NCBI GenBank assembly: GCA_964473255.1
Contig: CAYYOT010000015.1
Span: 1 to 64,000 of the forward strand
Length of the DNA stretch: 64,000 nucleotides
Direction of reading: 5' to 3'
From: Kuafuiihalomonas sp964473255
Lineage (GTDB): Bacteria > Myxococcota > Kuafuiibacteriia > Kuafuiibacteriales > Kuafuiibacteriaceae
This document shows positions 37,059-45,641 of the stretch, in pieces. Below the pieces are notes generated by a model, which saw only the letters and a list, made by a program, of their open reading frames with translations, ran no database searches and was not told where the DNA came from. The stretch's first letter is position 1. Each line of letters starts with the position of its first letter. Made by a program: the position numbers and the translations under genes.

Positions 37059-37802
37059 TCACCAAGGGATCGCTTTTCGCCCGCTCGGGGGGTCGACGCG
37101 AAAAAGTGCCGCGTCGGGTGATGCATCCATCAGAGGGTCCTCTAGCTGAATCTGCACGGAAAGGTCCCGAGTCGGCACTTCCAGACGAATGCGCCTTGCG
37201 ATGCCGTCCTCGAAAGCGTCGAAACGCACGTCGACCGCCGGATGCCGGTGGGTTTCCGCCAGTCGGATTCGTACAACGCGCGTCGTGTCCCGCTGGACCC
37301 AAAGCTGCGCAGCTTCGCCGCGGGGGTCGGTCAGACTGAGACGCCAGCTACCATGCTCACCTGCCTCACTTCGCGTCGCCACCCATCGTCGAGCGGTGGG
37401 CACGCCGCCGAGCAACACGTCGACGACCGCCGGCGGCGGCAGCGGCAGCGGTATCACCTGAGCAAGATTGTCCGCGGTGGCCGCTCCGACCCGCAGCGCT
37501 CCTTGACCGAGCCAGTAGAGCTTCGTCCCGTCGCTCGTCACCACATCGATCGGCTCTTCGAAGGGCGTCAGCGTCTCGACGCGAAAGCGGTCGGGGCGCT
37601 CGGCAACCACCACCGTACGAAGCCGAACGCGTCCGTCATCGCCCCAGTAGGTCACGCGCCCTTCCGCCTGGAGAGACTGCGTTCGGGTGGCGGTGCGAAC
37701 CAATGACGCGAACAGCCGATCCGGGTCCGGCGGCGGGCCCCCCGACGGGGCCGAACGGCAGCCGAGCGTGACGACCGCGGCAGCGAGCAACATCCGAGTC
37801 AT
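37059..37802 (-). CDS. Outer-membrane lipoprotein, LolB/DUF4292-like
   Basis: 247 residues. A signal with Cys15 in TLGC is followed by a beta-rich domain: QAEGRVTYWGDDGRVRLRTVVVAERPDRFRVETL, then repeated strand pairs, as in the half-barrel fold of LolA/LolB and DUF4292. No direct motif proves lipoprotein transfer. The ATG at 37802 overlaps the TGA of the upstream TPR gene (ATGA). The two may act together at the outer membrane. Family assignment is by overall pattern only. Confidence 0.65.
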   Translation of the reverse strand: MTRMLLAAAVVTLGCRSAPSGGPPPDPDRLFASLVRTATRTQSLQAEGRVTYWGDDGRVRLRTVVVAERPDRFRVETLTPFEEPIDVVTSDGTKLYWLGQGALRVGAATADNLAQVIPLPLPPPAVVDVLLGGVPTARRWVATRSEAGEHGSWRLSLTDPRGEAAQLWVQRDTTRVVRIRLAETHRHPAVDVRFDAFEDGIARRIRLEVPTRDLSVQIQLEDPLMDASPDAALFRVDPPSGRKAIPW

Positions 37803-39487
37803 GGCGCGTGAGAGCGGACCGTCGCACCGGCCGAACGTTTCCATCGTCGACGTCGCTCCCTTCTCGTGCGCTCGGCGGCAACCTTCGAAGCCCGATGGGC
37901 GGCGATGGGATCGACGTCACGCAACAGGTCGGCCTGCATTCGCCAATGTTCCGGATCGAGGGGAGACCGCAAGAGCGCCTGCTGGGCATACGCCCGGGCA
38001 TCGTCGAACGCACCCGACCGCAACGCGACCCGGGCGAGCGCATGCAAGACGTGAGGTTCGTCCGGGTCTCGTCGATGCAGACGTCGGAGCTGTCCTTCGG
38101 CTTCGCGCTGATCCGTCGCCTCAGCCCAGCGCCGCGCGGCCAGGTCCAGCGGTGGGTCATCGAACGATTTCAGTGTCGCCAGCTCGGCCGGCCCAAAGCT
38201 TCCGAGCTCCACGGCGCCCCTCAGCCGGATGATCCGCGCCCGAGGAGGGGAAAGCGTCGCCTCGGCGAGCCAGCGGTCGGCCGCTTCGGAGCCGCGGACA
38301 ATCGAGATCGCGGCGAACGCAATCCCGCTCACGGTGGGGTCCGCGTCGACCGCGGGTAGGTGGTCGGTCAGCCGGCGTCGGACGGTCCGGTCCGGGTGGG
38401 CTCGGACCCACAGTGCCCAGACCGCCGGGTCGGCCCGCGCGGCCTCCGCGGGCAGCTTGCGCAGCCATTCGGGTCGTCCAGCTTCCAGCGTGAGGGCCGC
38501 CCACGCTCGCCGCCTCTCGATCTCCCGAGGGGGCTCGGGGCCCCACAGCCGAGCCGCCGCCTCGGGGCGATTCGTGCGCCAAAGCCAGATCGCCCGGTCC
38601 GCGACCGACGCCCGGGTGCAAACCTCCAGGGCGAGCGCGGAATAGCCGAGCGACGACACCTCCCGGCAGGCAGGTCGCGTCGCATCCGGCCACGCACGAT
38701 GGAGCCGGACCAGCTGACGACGAACATCGGGCTCGTCCCGGGCATGAGCAGCCGTCCGCGCCGCTTCCCGCAGGACCGCGGGATGACCGGGGTATCGCAT
38801 CAGGGCGGCTGCGACGACGCGACGGGCATCATCGTCGCGGTCTGCGTGGTGAAACACCGTGACCAGGAGTCTCAGCGCGGTCGGCGAAAAGAACGCCCCG
38901 CGCCGCAGCTGTCGATCCCATGCCGCTTCCGACCACGGGGAATCGGGCCGGGCGCGCGACAAGCCATGGACGATCAGCTCCGAGCCGGCAGCTCCCTCCA
39001 GCTGGCGAGCGAGCAGGGCCCAGACCATGCGTCCTTCCGGCCGAGCCTCGAAGTCGAGCAACAGATCGAGCAGCGCTTGGGTGCACGCAAAGTCCGGCGA
39101 GAGCAGCTCCCGGGTCAGTCGCCGCAGCGCCTCGGTGCGCCGACCCAGAAGGAAGGCGGCTCGGGCGAGAAGCAGGTTGGCTTCGCTGCCCAGCGGACGA
39201 ACGAGCCGGTCGGCTCCGATCGGATCCCCTTGGTCGAGCCGCTTCTCGGCCAGCCGAGTGGCGAGCCAGGCGCTCCCCTCATCGTAGATGCGGGCAAGCT
39301 CCAGGTCCGTGACGACCCGATGATCATCGCCGGCGGCCCGGGCCAGCTCGGCAACCACGGCATGGTAGTAGGCCTGTGAGCTCACGAAGCGGCTGGCCTG
39401 AGGCTCCCCCAGAGCCGGCGCCGGGGCCGATACGGCCGATATCACGGCGAAAAAGATAGGATTTCTAACCTGTCCGGGTTTTGACAC
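37799..39487 (-). CDS. Exported TPR protein
   Basis: 562 residues. A Sec-like signal (1-27, ending Ala-Leu-Gly) is followed by repeated helix pairs of TPR type across almost the whole protein, rich in Ala, Leu and Arg. The clearest units lie at about 37-95 and 470-540. No enzyme domain was seen. The GTG start at 39487 overlaps the -35 of the divergent OmpA-barrel gene promoter, so the two genes are likely controlled in one region. It is coupled to the lipoprotein gene downstream. A role as an envelope scaffold is inference. Confidence 0.75.
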   Translation of the reverse strand: MSKPGQVRNPIFFAVISAVSAPAPALGEPQASRFVSSQAYYHAVVAELARAAGDDHRVVTDLELARIYDEGSAWLATRLAEKRLDQGDPIGADRLVRPLGSEANLLLARAAFLLGRRTEALRRLTRELLSPDFACTQALLDLLLDFEARPEGRMVWALLARQLEGAAGSELIVHGLSRARPDSPWSEAAWDRQLRRGAFFSPTALRLLVTVFHHADRDDDARRVVAAALMRYPGHPAVLREAARTAAHARDEPDVRRQLVRLHRAWPDATRPACREVSSLGYSALALEVCTRASVADRAIWLWRTNRPEAAARLWGPEPPREIERRRAWAALTLEAGRPEWLRKLPAEAARADPAVWALWVRAHPDRTVRRRLTDHLPAVDADPTVSGIAFAAISIVRGSEAADRWLAEATLSPPRARIIRLRGAVELGSFGPAELATLKSFDDPPLDLAARRWAEATDQREAEGQLRRLHRRDPDEPHVLHALARVALRSGAFDDARAYAQQALLRSPLDPEHWRMQADLLRDVDPIAAHRASKVAAERTRRERRRRWKRSAGATVRSHAP

Positions 39488-39509
39488 GGGTCGGCTGCCT
39501 CCCTAGATT
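39481..39509 (+). promoter_or_regulatory. Sigma70-type promoter of the OmpA-barrel gene
   Basis: A perfect -35 TTGACA (39481-39486), a 17-base spacer and a -10-like TAGATT (39504-39509, 4 of 6) lie 17 bases before the GTG start at 39527. This is the best sigma70 match I found in the window. The implied leader is very short (about 11 bases). The -35 overlaps the first codons of the divergent TPR gene. Confidence 0.6.
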
Positions 39510-39526
39510 CTCCGCCAACTCCGCCC

Positions 39527-41569
39527 GTGAAGCCATCGATCGTACTCCTTACCGTCTCGTGGGCGCTGACCCTGATGCCCCAAGCGAGCTTCGGGCAAAA
39601 TCCTGATGTCCCAGCCCCGCCTGCCGAAGGCGAGCCCGAGGCGCCCCCGGCGCCGCAGGCGGGCGAGCCGGCGACCGCCGCGACGGGGGCCGCCGGTGTC
39701 GGCGCCCGCGACGAGGACGACCGAGGCCGCTGGGCCGTGTCCCCGTCCGGCGGAACCGGGCTTCTCCGCACGGGAGCCGCCCAGACCGTGCTTCCCGGCA
39801 TGCTGCGGATCGCGGTCGGCGCCGACTTCTTCCTGCTCGACGGCCTTCTGCGGGATGGCGACAACGCCTCCCGGGTTCGCGGCAAGCTGTCGCTTTCCGG
39901 ATCGCCCGTCGACTACATGGAGCTGTGGTTCAACGTCGCTTTCGCGTCGACGTCGAACGACTTCACCGAACCCTCGCTGCTGCAGGCAGTCGGCGACCTC
40001 GGCTTCGGAATCAAAGGTTTCTATCCCGTCATCGACGCCCTCTCCCTCGGAGCCGACTTCGAACTGCGGTTGATCACGGGGGTCGGCGGCTCCGGATACG
40101 ACGCCGTCCAGGCGGCGCCGCGATTCTTGCTGACCGCCGACTTTCTGCAGCTCGAGTCGAAGGTGCCTCTGCGCCTCCACCTCAACCTGGGCTACCTGTA
40201 CGACGGCACCAAGGATCTCGTCGCGACCACGAACGACGCCGGTGAAACCTTCACGCTGACCACCGCCGAACAGTTCGGCCTCGGCTTTTCCGAGTTCGAC
40301 CGCTTCACCGCCGGCTTCAGCATCGAGGTCCCCGTGAAGTACGTGTCGCCCTACCTGGAATACACGATTCAGGTTCCCCTGGACTATCTGGCCACGCCCG
40401 GAGTGGTCGTCGAGCCCACGGGCCCGGTGCCGGGCCAGGCGGCCGCCGACCAAGAAGCGGCGCGCGGCGCGCTCGCGCGGGTCATGCCCCAACGCCTCAC
40501 CCCCGGGATTCGAGTCACGGCGCTCGAGGACATCACCTTCGACGTTGCCGTCGAGATCGGGCTGACCCCGGATACCGCCCGCGGCGTTCCAGTCGTGCCG
40601 CCCTACAACGTGGTCTTCCTGGCGTCCTACAACCTGGATCCCTTTGGCGTGAAGAAGCCCAAGGGCGGACCCGCCGTCGCGGTTCCCGTCCTGGTCCCGA
40701 CCGGCGGGATCGCCGGCGGTGGACGGCTGGAGGGCACGGTCGTCGACCGCGACACGGGCACGCCCATCGAGGGCGCGATCGTACGGTTCGACCGCTCGAC
40801 GCCGGTGGCGACGGACGAAGACGGCACGTTCCGGTCGCAGCCGCTCGAGGGCGGCCCCATCCGCATGGTGGTCTCCGCTCAGGGCTACGAGGACGGAGAG
40901 GCCCAGCTCGACCTACCGCCCGAGGAGACGTCCGAGGTCGAAGTGGCTCTGGCGCCGACCGGTTCCCAGCTGCGGGGGGTCGTGGAGGGACCGGCCGGAC
41001 CGATCCCGGGCGCCACCGTCCAGCTCTTTGGCGCGGTCGAGCGGTCGGTGCGTACCGGAGACGACGGAGCCTTTCAGGTTTCCGCTCCCCCCGGCCAGCT
41101 GCGACTGGTGGCGCGGGCGAAGGGCCTGATGAGCAACGGCACCGTCCTGACGGTCGAGCCAGGAAAGACCCAGCAGGTGGCGATCCGGTTGGCTCCGGCG
41201 TCGGATGAGCCGCTCGCTCCCGAAGACGGCCGGATCGCTCTCGAGAGGCCGCTGACCTTCCAGGCGGGCTCGTCGGAACTGCCCGAGGACGCTCCCGTGC
41301 TCCTGTCCCGTCTGGTCGACCTGCTGCTCTCGCGACCGGACCTTCGCGTCCGGGTGGCGGGCCACACCGACAATCAAGGCGACCCCAGCGACCTCCAAAC
41401 GCTTTCCGACAACCGCGCGACCGCGGTGCTCGACGCCCTGGTCGCCCGCGGCGTACCCGCCGGGCAGCTGGAGGCCGACGGCTTCGGCGCCGACAAGCCC
41501 ATTGCCCCGAACTCGACGGGCCGCGGACGCGCCCAGAACAACCGGGTCGAGTTCGAAGTCCTCGAGTAG
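39527..41569 (+). CDS. Barrel protein with carboxypeptidase-regulatory and OmpA domains
   Basis: 680 residues. A signal (1-24) and a Pro/Ala/Glu linker lead to a barrel-like region (about 65-385). Two carboxypeptidase-D regulatory-like beta-sandwich units follow (about 400-475 EGTVVDRDTGTPIEGA and about 478-550 RGVVEGPAGPIPGA), then an OmpA peptidoglycan-binding domain (about 565-680) with the GHTDNQG and NRATAVLDALVARGV...NNRVEFEV motifs. It would tie the outer membrane to peptidoglycan. The layout resembles TraB-like barrels of myxobacteria, but I saw no TraA partner. The GTG start follows a strong promoter. It is convergent with the S1-domain gene. Confidence 0.85.
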   Translation: MKPSIVLLTVSWALTLMPQASFGQNPDVPAPPAEGEPEAPPAPQAGEPATAATGAAGVGARDEDDRGRWAVSPSGGTGLLRTGAAQTVLPGMLRIAVGADFFLLDGLLRDGDNASRVRGKLSLSGSPVDYMELWFNVAFASTSNDFTEPSLLQAVGDLGFGIKGFYPVIDALSLGADFELRLITGVGGSGYDAVQAAPRFLLTADFLQLESKVPLRLHLNLGYLYDGTKDLVATTNDAGETFTLTTAEQFGLGFSEFDRFTAGFSIEVPVKYVSPYLEYTIQVPLDYLATPGVVVEPTGPVPGQAAADQEAARGALARVMPQRLTPGIRVTALEDITFDVAVEIGLTPDTARGVPVVPPYNVVFLASYNLDPFGVKKPKGGPAVAVPVLVPTGGIAGGGRLEGTVVDRDTGTPIEGAIVRFDRSTPVATDEDGTFRSQPLEGGPIRMVVSAQGYEDGEAQLDLPPEETSEVEVALAPTGSQLRGVVEGPAGPIPGATVQLFGAVERSVRTGDDGAFQVSAPPGQLRLVARAKGLMSNGTVLTVEPGKTQQVAIRLAPASDEPLAPEDGRIALERPLTFQAGSSELPEDAPVLLSRLVDLLLSRPDLRVRVAGHTDNQGDPSDLQTLSDNRATAVLDALVARGVPAGQLEADGFGADKPIAPNSTGRGRAQNNRVEFEVLE

Positions 41570-41586
41570 CGCCGACGGCGCCGTGT

Positions 41587-42582
41587 CTAGGCGTCGGGTT
41601 CGACGAGCTGGAGTCCGATCCGCTTGGAGGTCAGGCTGACGTCGACCACCGTCGCTTCGAGCTCGTCACCGATGTCGGCCTTGCGGAGCCGCTCGCGGGC
41701 GGCGTCGGTCGTCAGGGGACCGGACAGGGGAATCAGTCCCTCCAGTCCCGGCTCGAACTCCAAGAAGCACCCGAAGTCGGTCTTGCTGACGACCATCCCT
41801 CGAACGCGAGTCCCCACCGGATACCGCGCATCCGCATCGGCCCAGGGGTCGTCCTGCGCCTGTCGCAGGCCCAGCTGTACGCGGCCGCGCTTCTTATCGA
41901 AGCGCAGGACCTTGAGCCGCCGGGTCTCACCGACCGACACGACCGACGAAGGGGATTCGCCCTTGTCCCAGCTGAGGTCCGCGTTGTGGATGAAGCCGTC
42001 GATCCCACGGACGTCGACGCGGACGCCTTGGTCGACGAATTCTCGAATCACGCCCTCGACGACGGCCCCCACGCGGACGCTGCCCATGAGCTCGGACCGC
42101 TCCGCCTCCAGGATGGGCCGCCGCGACAGAACGACGTTCGCTCGCCCGCGATGAAATCGAAGGACCCGAAAGCCCAGTCGCTGGCCCAGCGCCTGGTCTG
42201 GGTCTTTGATCGGCCGCAGCGACAGCTGAGAACTGGGCAGGAACGCGCGCAAGCCGATGTCGACGATGAAGCCACCCTCGATCGCGGCGACGATCTCTCC
42301 TTCGATCGTCTGCCGTCCATGATAGGCCGCCTCCACACGGTCGAGCGCCGATAGGCGTTCGGCCTTTTCGACCGAGCCGAGATAGGCCCCATCCGCTCCG
42401 AGCGTATCGATGAACACGGACACCCTCGCCCCGACGCGCGGGGGCTGGGCGAAGTCTCGGACGGGCACGCGCGCCGTGTCCTCCTTGGCAAAAGCGACGA
42501 GCACGTCGTCACCTTCGGTACGCAGTACTTCGGCGCTCACCACCGTCCCATCGGCCCGGGCCTCGCTCATCGTGCCGGCCAT
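41587..42582 (-). CDS. Four-S1-domain RNA-binding protein
   Basis: 331 residues. Four OB-fold S1 units lie at about 10-60 (degenerate), 90-160, 170-242 and 250-328, each with the GxVxxxxxxGxxVD/E pattern. It resembles a shortened ribosomal protein S1 (which usually has six) and probably binds single-stranded RNA. The genome must have its own full rpsA, so this is likely a paralogue. The ATG at 42582 is used; an ATG at 42570 is an alternative. It lies 20 bases after the TruC-like gene in the same direction. Confidence 0.82.
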   Translation of the reverse strand: MAGTMSEARADGTVVSAEVLRTEGDDVLVAFAKEDTARVPVRDFAQPPRVGARVSVFIDTLGADGAYLGSVEKAERLSALDRVEAAYHGRQTIEGEIVAAIEGGFIVDIGLRAFLPSSQLSLRPIKDPDQALGQRLGFRVLRFHRGRANVVLSRRPILEAERSELMGSVRVGAVVEGVIREFVDQGVRVDVRGIDGFIHNADLSWDKGESPSSVVSVGETRRLKVLRFDKKRGRVQLGLRQAQDDPWADADARYPVGTRVRGMVVSKTDFGCFLEFEPGLEGLIPLSGPLTTDAARERLRKADIGDELEATVVDVSLTSKRIGLQLVEPDA

Positions 42583-42602
42583 AGCAGCCCGAAGGTCGAG
42601 GG

Positions 42603-43331
42603 TCACCCATGCTCGACGCCCGGACGTGCCGACGGGGGCAGTCGAGAAGCGATGTTCGAGTCCCACCGGCACAGCGACGCGAAGAGGTCGGGGGCGAGAG
42701 GACTGAGCAAGCGGAGCGCTCGGTCGTCGTCCGGATGGGCAAGCTCCAGCTCGAAAGCGTGGAGCGCGAGCCGATGCAACCCGAACTCCGACCGCAGTCG
42801 CCGATTATGGCGACCATCGCCGTAGCGCACGTCGCCCAAGATCGGAGCGCTCATGTGCTTCATGTGCCTCCGGATCTGGTGGTAGCGACCGGTCACCGGC
42901 GCGGCCTCCATGAGGCTGTAGCCGTCGCGAAAATGGTGACGGCAAAAGTGCGTGCGGGCCGGCACCCGGGGGCCGTCCTTGGTGCGAGGCACGGGATGGT
43001 CGAGGACCCCGAATTCCGGAGGTCGACCCCGCACCCAGGCCAGATAGCGCTTTTTGACCTGGGCATGGCGGAACTGCAGCGCGAGATGGGCCGCGGCCTG
43101 CGGATCCAGGGCGAAGACGACGATGCCGCTCGTGGGGCGATCGAGCCGATGACAGGGGTGCACCCGGAGGTCGAGCTCGTCGCGAACCTGCTGCAGCAGC
43201 GCAGGCTCGGTCTCGCCGAAGCCCCGATGCGTCTGGATCCCGGCCGGTTTGTCCACCCCCACGATCCGGTCGTCACGATAGACGAATCGCACGCGGGCTC
43301 GGGCTTCGGGCGGGTAGGCGCTTCGGGTCAA
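42603..43331 (-). CDS. truC: RluA-family pseudouridine synthase, TruC-like
   Basis: 242 residues. Catalytic Asp lies in HRLDRPTSGIVVF. The block GRYHQIRRHMKHMSAPILGDVRYGDGRHNR is close to TruC, which modifies U65 of tRNA. The first strand VRFVYRDDRIVGVDKPAG matches the TruC N-terminus. I chose the TTG at 43331 with AAGG seven bases upstream, since the longer ATG start at 43427 would run into the divergent SDR gene; a GTG at 43292 is the minimal start. A related 23S rRNA synthase cannot be ruled out. Confidence 0.82.
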   Translation of the reverse strand: MTRSAYPPEARARVRFVYRDDRIVGVDKPAGIQTHRGFGETEPALLQQVRDELDLRVHPCHRLDRPTSGIVVFALDPQAAAHLALQFRHAQVKKRYLAWVRGRPPEFGVLDHPVPRTKDGPRVPARTHFCRHHFRDGYSLMEAAPVTGRYHQIRRHMKHMSAPILGDVRYGDGRHNRRLRSEFGLHRLALHAFELELAHPDDDRALRLLSPLAPDLFASLCRWDSNIASRLPPSARPGVEHG

Positions 43332-43374
43332 CCTCGACCTTGGTGTCGTGAGGGGTGGATGGTAGACCCGGGCG

Positions 43375-44196
43375 GTGGCGAACCTAGCCAAGAAGAGCGT
43401 CTTCATCACCGGCTCGAGCCGCGGCATCGGACTGCAGATCGCACTGCGGGCCGCCCGCGACGGCGCTCGAATAACCGTGATCGGAAAGACGGAGCAGCCT
43501 CATCCCCGCCTTCCCGGGACCATCCACACGGCGGCGGAAGAGATCCGGGCCGCCGGTGGCGAGGCACTCCCCGTCGTGTGCGATGTGCGCGAGGAAGACC
43601 AAGTCCTCGAAGCGGTGTCCAAGACCGTCGAGGCGTTCGGGGGCATCGACATCCTCATCAACAACGCGAGCGCGATCAGTCTCACCGGTACCCTGGAAAC
43701 GCCGATGAAGCGGTACGACCTGATGCATCAGATCAACGCTCGGGGAACGTACCTCTGCAGCCAAGCCTGCTTGCCTTACCTCCTGAAGGCGGACAACCCT
43801 CACATTCTAATGAACTCACCGCCGCTATCGATGAAAGCAAAGTGGTTTGAGAACCACGTCGCCTACACGATGGCCAAGTATGGCATGAGCATGTGCGTCC
43901 TCGGAATGGCGGCGGAGTTCCAGGACCGCGGGGTGGCCGTCAACGCGCTCTGGCCTCGGACCGCGATCGCGACCGCAGCGGTCAACATGCTGGGCGGCGA
44001 GCCCATGATGCGGGCCTCGCGAAAGCCGGAGATCTACGCGGACGCCGCCTATGCCGTCCTGACCCGCAGCAGCCGGGAATGCACCGGCAACTTCTTCATC
44101 GACGAGGAGGTCCTGCGCGAGGAGGGGGTTACGGACTTCGACCAGTATGCGGTCGACCCGAGCGTGGAATTGGCTCAAGACTTCTTCTTGGATTGA
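43375..44196 (+). CDS. Short-chain dehydrogenase/reductase, HSDL2-like
   Basis: 273 residues. The NAD(P)-binding GSSRGIG motif (residues 13-19), NNAS, and the YTMAK active site are present. The long HPRLPGTIHTAAEEIRAAGG insertion and NHILMNSPP-like block (NPHILMNSPPL) are typical of the HSDL2 subgroup, thought to act on lipid intermediates. The canonical Ser before the Tyr-x3-Lys is in the NSPP region. The start is a GTG. Its stop overlaps the TTG start of the serine protease gene (TTGA). The substrate is not known. Confidence 0.87.
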   Translation: MANLAKKSVFITGSSRGIGLQIALRAARDGARITVIGKTEQPHPRLPGTIHTAAEEIRAAGGEALPVVCDVREEDQVLEAVSKTVEAFGGIDILINNASAISLTGTLETPMKRYDLMHQINARGTYLCSQACLPYLLKADNPHILMNSPPLSMKAKWFENHVAYTMAKYGMSMCVLGMAAEFQDRGVAVNALWPRTAIATAAVNMLGGEPMMRASRKPEIYADAAYAVLTRSSRECTGNFFIDEEVLREEGVTDFDQYAVDPSVELAQDFFLD

Positions 44197-45620
44197 TTCG
44201 TTTCGTTCTCATCACCGCGGTCGTCATCGGTCCGGCCTGCGCCGACGACGAGGGCAGCTTTCCCGGTCGAGCGGATGGTCCACCGCCGGTCCTGCGTCCG
44301 ACGTCCTGTAGAACACCCGACTTTCCGGCGGTGGCCTGGACCGAGTCGGCCGTCATCAGTGGAACGCCACGGGAAAGCACCTTGGCCCTGACCGCCGGCC
44401 AGCGGCGAGCCATCGTGGCCATCTGGACGCCGGATCTTTCGACGCTCGTGTGCTCGGGCACCGTCGTCTCGCCGACCGCAGTCGTGACGGCCGAACACTG
44501 TCTCACGAACTTGGAGCTGCGCGTCCGCTTCGGCGAGGATGCTCGGGAGCCGTACGCGGAGCGCGGGGTCGCCTCGATCGCGGTTGAGCCCGATGGCGCC
44601 GACCTGGCGATCCTCCAGCTGTCCCAGCCAGCTCCGGCCGACGTGACCCCCATCCCGATCGACGACGGCTCGGTCACGACGGCCGTCGTGGGATCACGCA
44701 CCGACATGGCGGGGTACGGAACGCGGGAGGACGGTGACCTCGAACGCCGCTTCGTGGCTTCACCGATCACCTCGGTCACGTTCGAGGAGATCGCCGTCGA
44801 CGGCGGTGGTCAGCGGGGCCTGTGCTTCGGAGACTCCGGGGGACCACTCTTATGGCTGGCCGACGACGGCGTTCGGGTCGCCGGGGTTCTGTCCTCCGGA
44901 GATGCATCCTGTGTCGCCGACGATCGCTACACGCGACTGGCTACGCGTAGTCGATTCATCCGTGACGAGATCGATGATTTGGAGACGGTCGCGCTGCCGG
45001 TCTGCCGCGACGGCGGGCTCAGCGTCGAAGGCGACTGCGAGGATCGACAGCATCTGCTCACGTGTTCGTCGTTGGGTTTGGAGCGCCGCCGGTGCGCATC
45101 GGATGAAGTCTGTGGTTGGTCGAGCGTCACCGGGTCCCACGCCTGTCTGCCGGCCGAAGAAGCCGCGTGTCCCGGCATCCCCGCATCCGGCCGGTGCGAC
45201 GGGGACACGGTCCGCTGGTGCGACGAGGGGACGGTCCGGTCCCGAGACTGTGCGGCGTGCGGTGAACGATGCGTCGAAGACCCCGACGATGGGACATCGG
45301 GCTGCACCGCGGAGCTCTGCTCCGGGGTCAGCGAGTCCGGACGGTGCGCCCAGGACGTCGTCGAGTACTGTGACCCCGAGGGCCGCTTCCGTCAGCTGGA
45401 CTGTCGGTCGATCGGTCAAGTGTGCACCGTGACCTCGGGCGTAGCCGGCTGCGTGATCCCTCCCGGGATCTGTGACCGCATCGGGTCGGAGGGCGCCTGC
45501 GTCGATGACCGAGTCGCCGTGTTCTGCCGCGGGCGAGACTTCTCGTGGGTCAACTGCGCCAATTTCGGGCAGCGATGCGACTACCTGGGAAGCGACATCG
45601 GATTCTTTTGCACGCCTTGA
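44193..45620 (+). CDS. Trypsin-like serine protease with Cys-rich modules
   Basis: 475 residues. A short signal (1-17, with a Cys at 16 that may be lipidated) leads to an S1 protease domain (about 70-265) with the triad His102 (TAEHC), Asp137 (GADLAIL) and Ser214 (GDSGGP). The C-terminal 200 residues hold four or five Cys-rich units of about 45 residues (C.G....GRC..D....C), probably substrate- or surface-binding. The TTG start at 44193 overlaps the SDR stop and is the only start that yields the signal peptide. A Kazal inhibitor is encoded at 17 kb, but a link between them is not shown. Confidence 0.85.
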   Translation: MIRFVLITAVVIGPACADDEGSFPGRADGPPPVLRPTSCRTPDFPAVAWTESAVISGTPRESTLALTAGQRRAIVAIWTPDLSTLVCSGTVVSPTAVVTAEHCLTNLELRVRFGEDAREPYAERGVASIAVEPDGADLAILQLSQPAPADVTPIPIDDGSVTTAVVGSRTDMAGYGTREDGDLERRFVASPITSVTFEEIAVDGGGQRGLCFGDSGGPLLWLADDGVRVAGVLSSGDASCVADDRYTRLATRSRFIRDEIDDLETVALPVCRDGGLSVEGDCEDRQHLLTCSSLGLERRRCASDEVCGWSSVTGSHACLPAEEAACPGIPASGRCDGDTVRWCDEGTVRSRDCAACGERCVEDPDDGTSGCTAELCSGVSESGRCAQDVVEYCDPEGRFRQLDCRSIGQVCTVTSGVAGCVIPPGICDRIGSEGACVDDRVAVFCRGRDFSWVNCANFGQRCDYLGSDIGFFCTP

Positions 45621-45636
45621 GCCGGCTCGGGCGTGC
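45610..45636 (+). terminator. Hairpin at the end of the protease gene
   Basis: GCACGCC (45610-45616) and GGCGTGC (45630-45636) form a 7-bp stem around a 13-base loop that itself contains GAGCCGGCTC, followed by CTCTTTC. It overlaps the protease stop and sits between two convergent genes, so it may act on both strands. The U-run is weak. Confidence 0.4.
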
Positions 45637-45641
45637 CTCTT

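Noticed and set aside
30300..41569. A TraA/TraB-like outer-membrane exchange pair (Cys-rich protein and OmpA barrel)
   Set aside because: The Cys-rich protein has VWA and TSP3 domains, no PA14-like domain and no MYXO-CTERM tail, and the two genes are about 5.6 kb apart on opposite strands with other genes between.
41569..41583. GCGCC-GAC-GGCGC hairpin after the OmpA-barrel gene as a terminator
   Set aside because: A 5-bp stem with no U-run is expected by chance in DNA this GC-rich.
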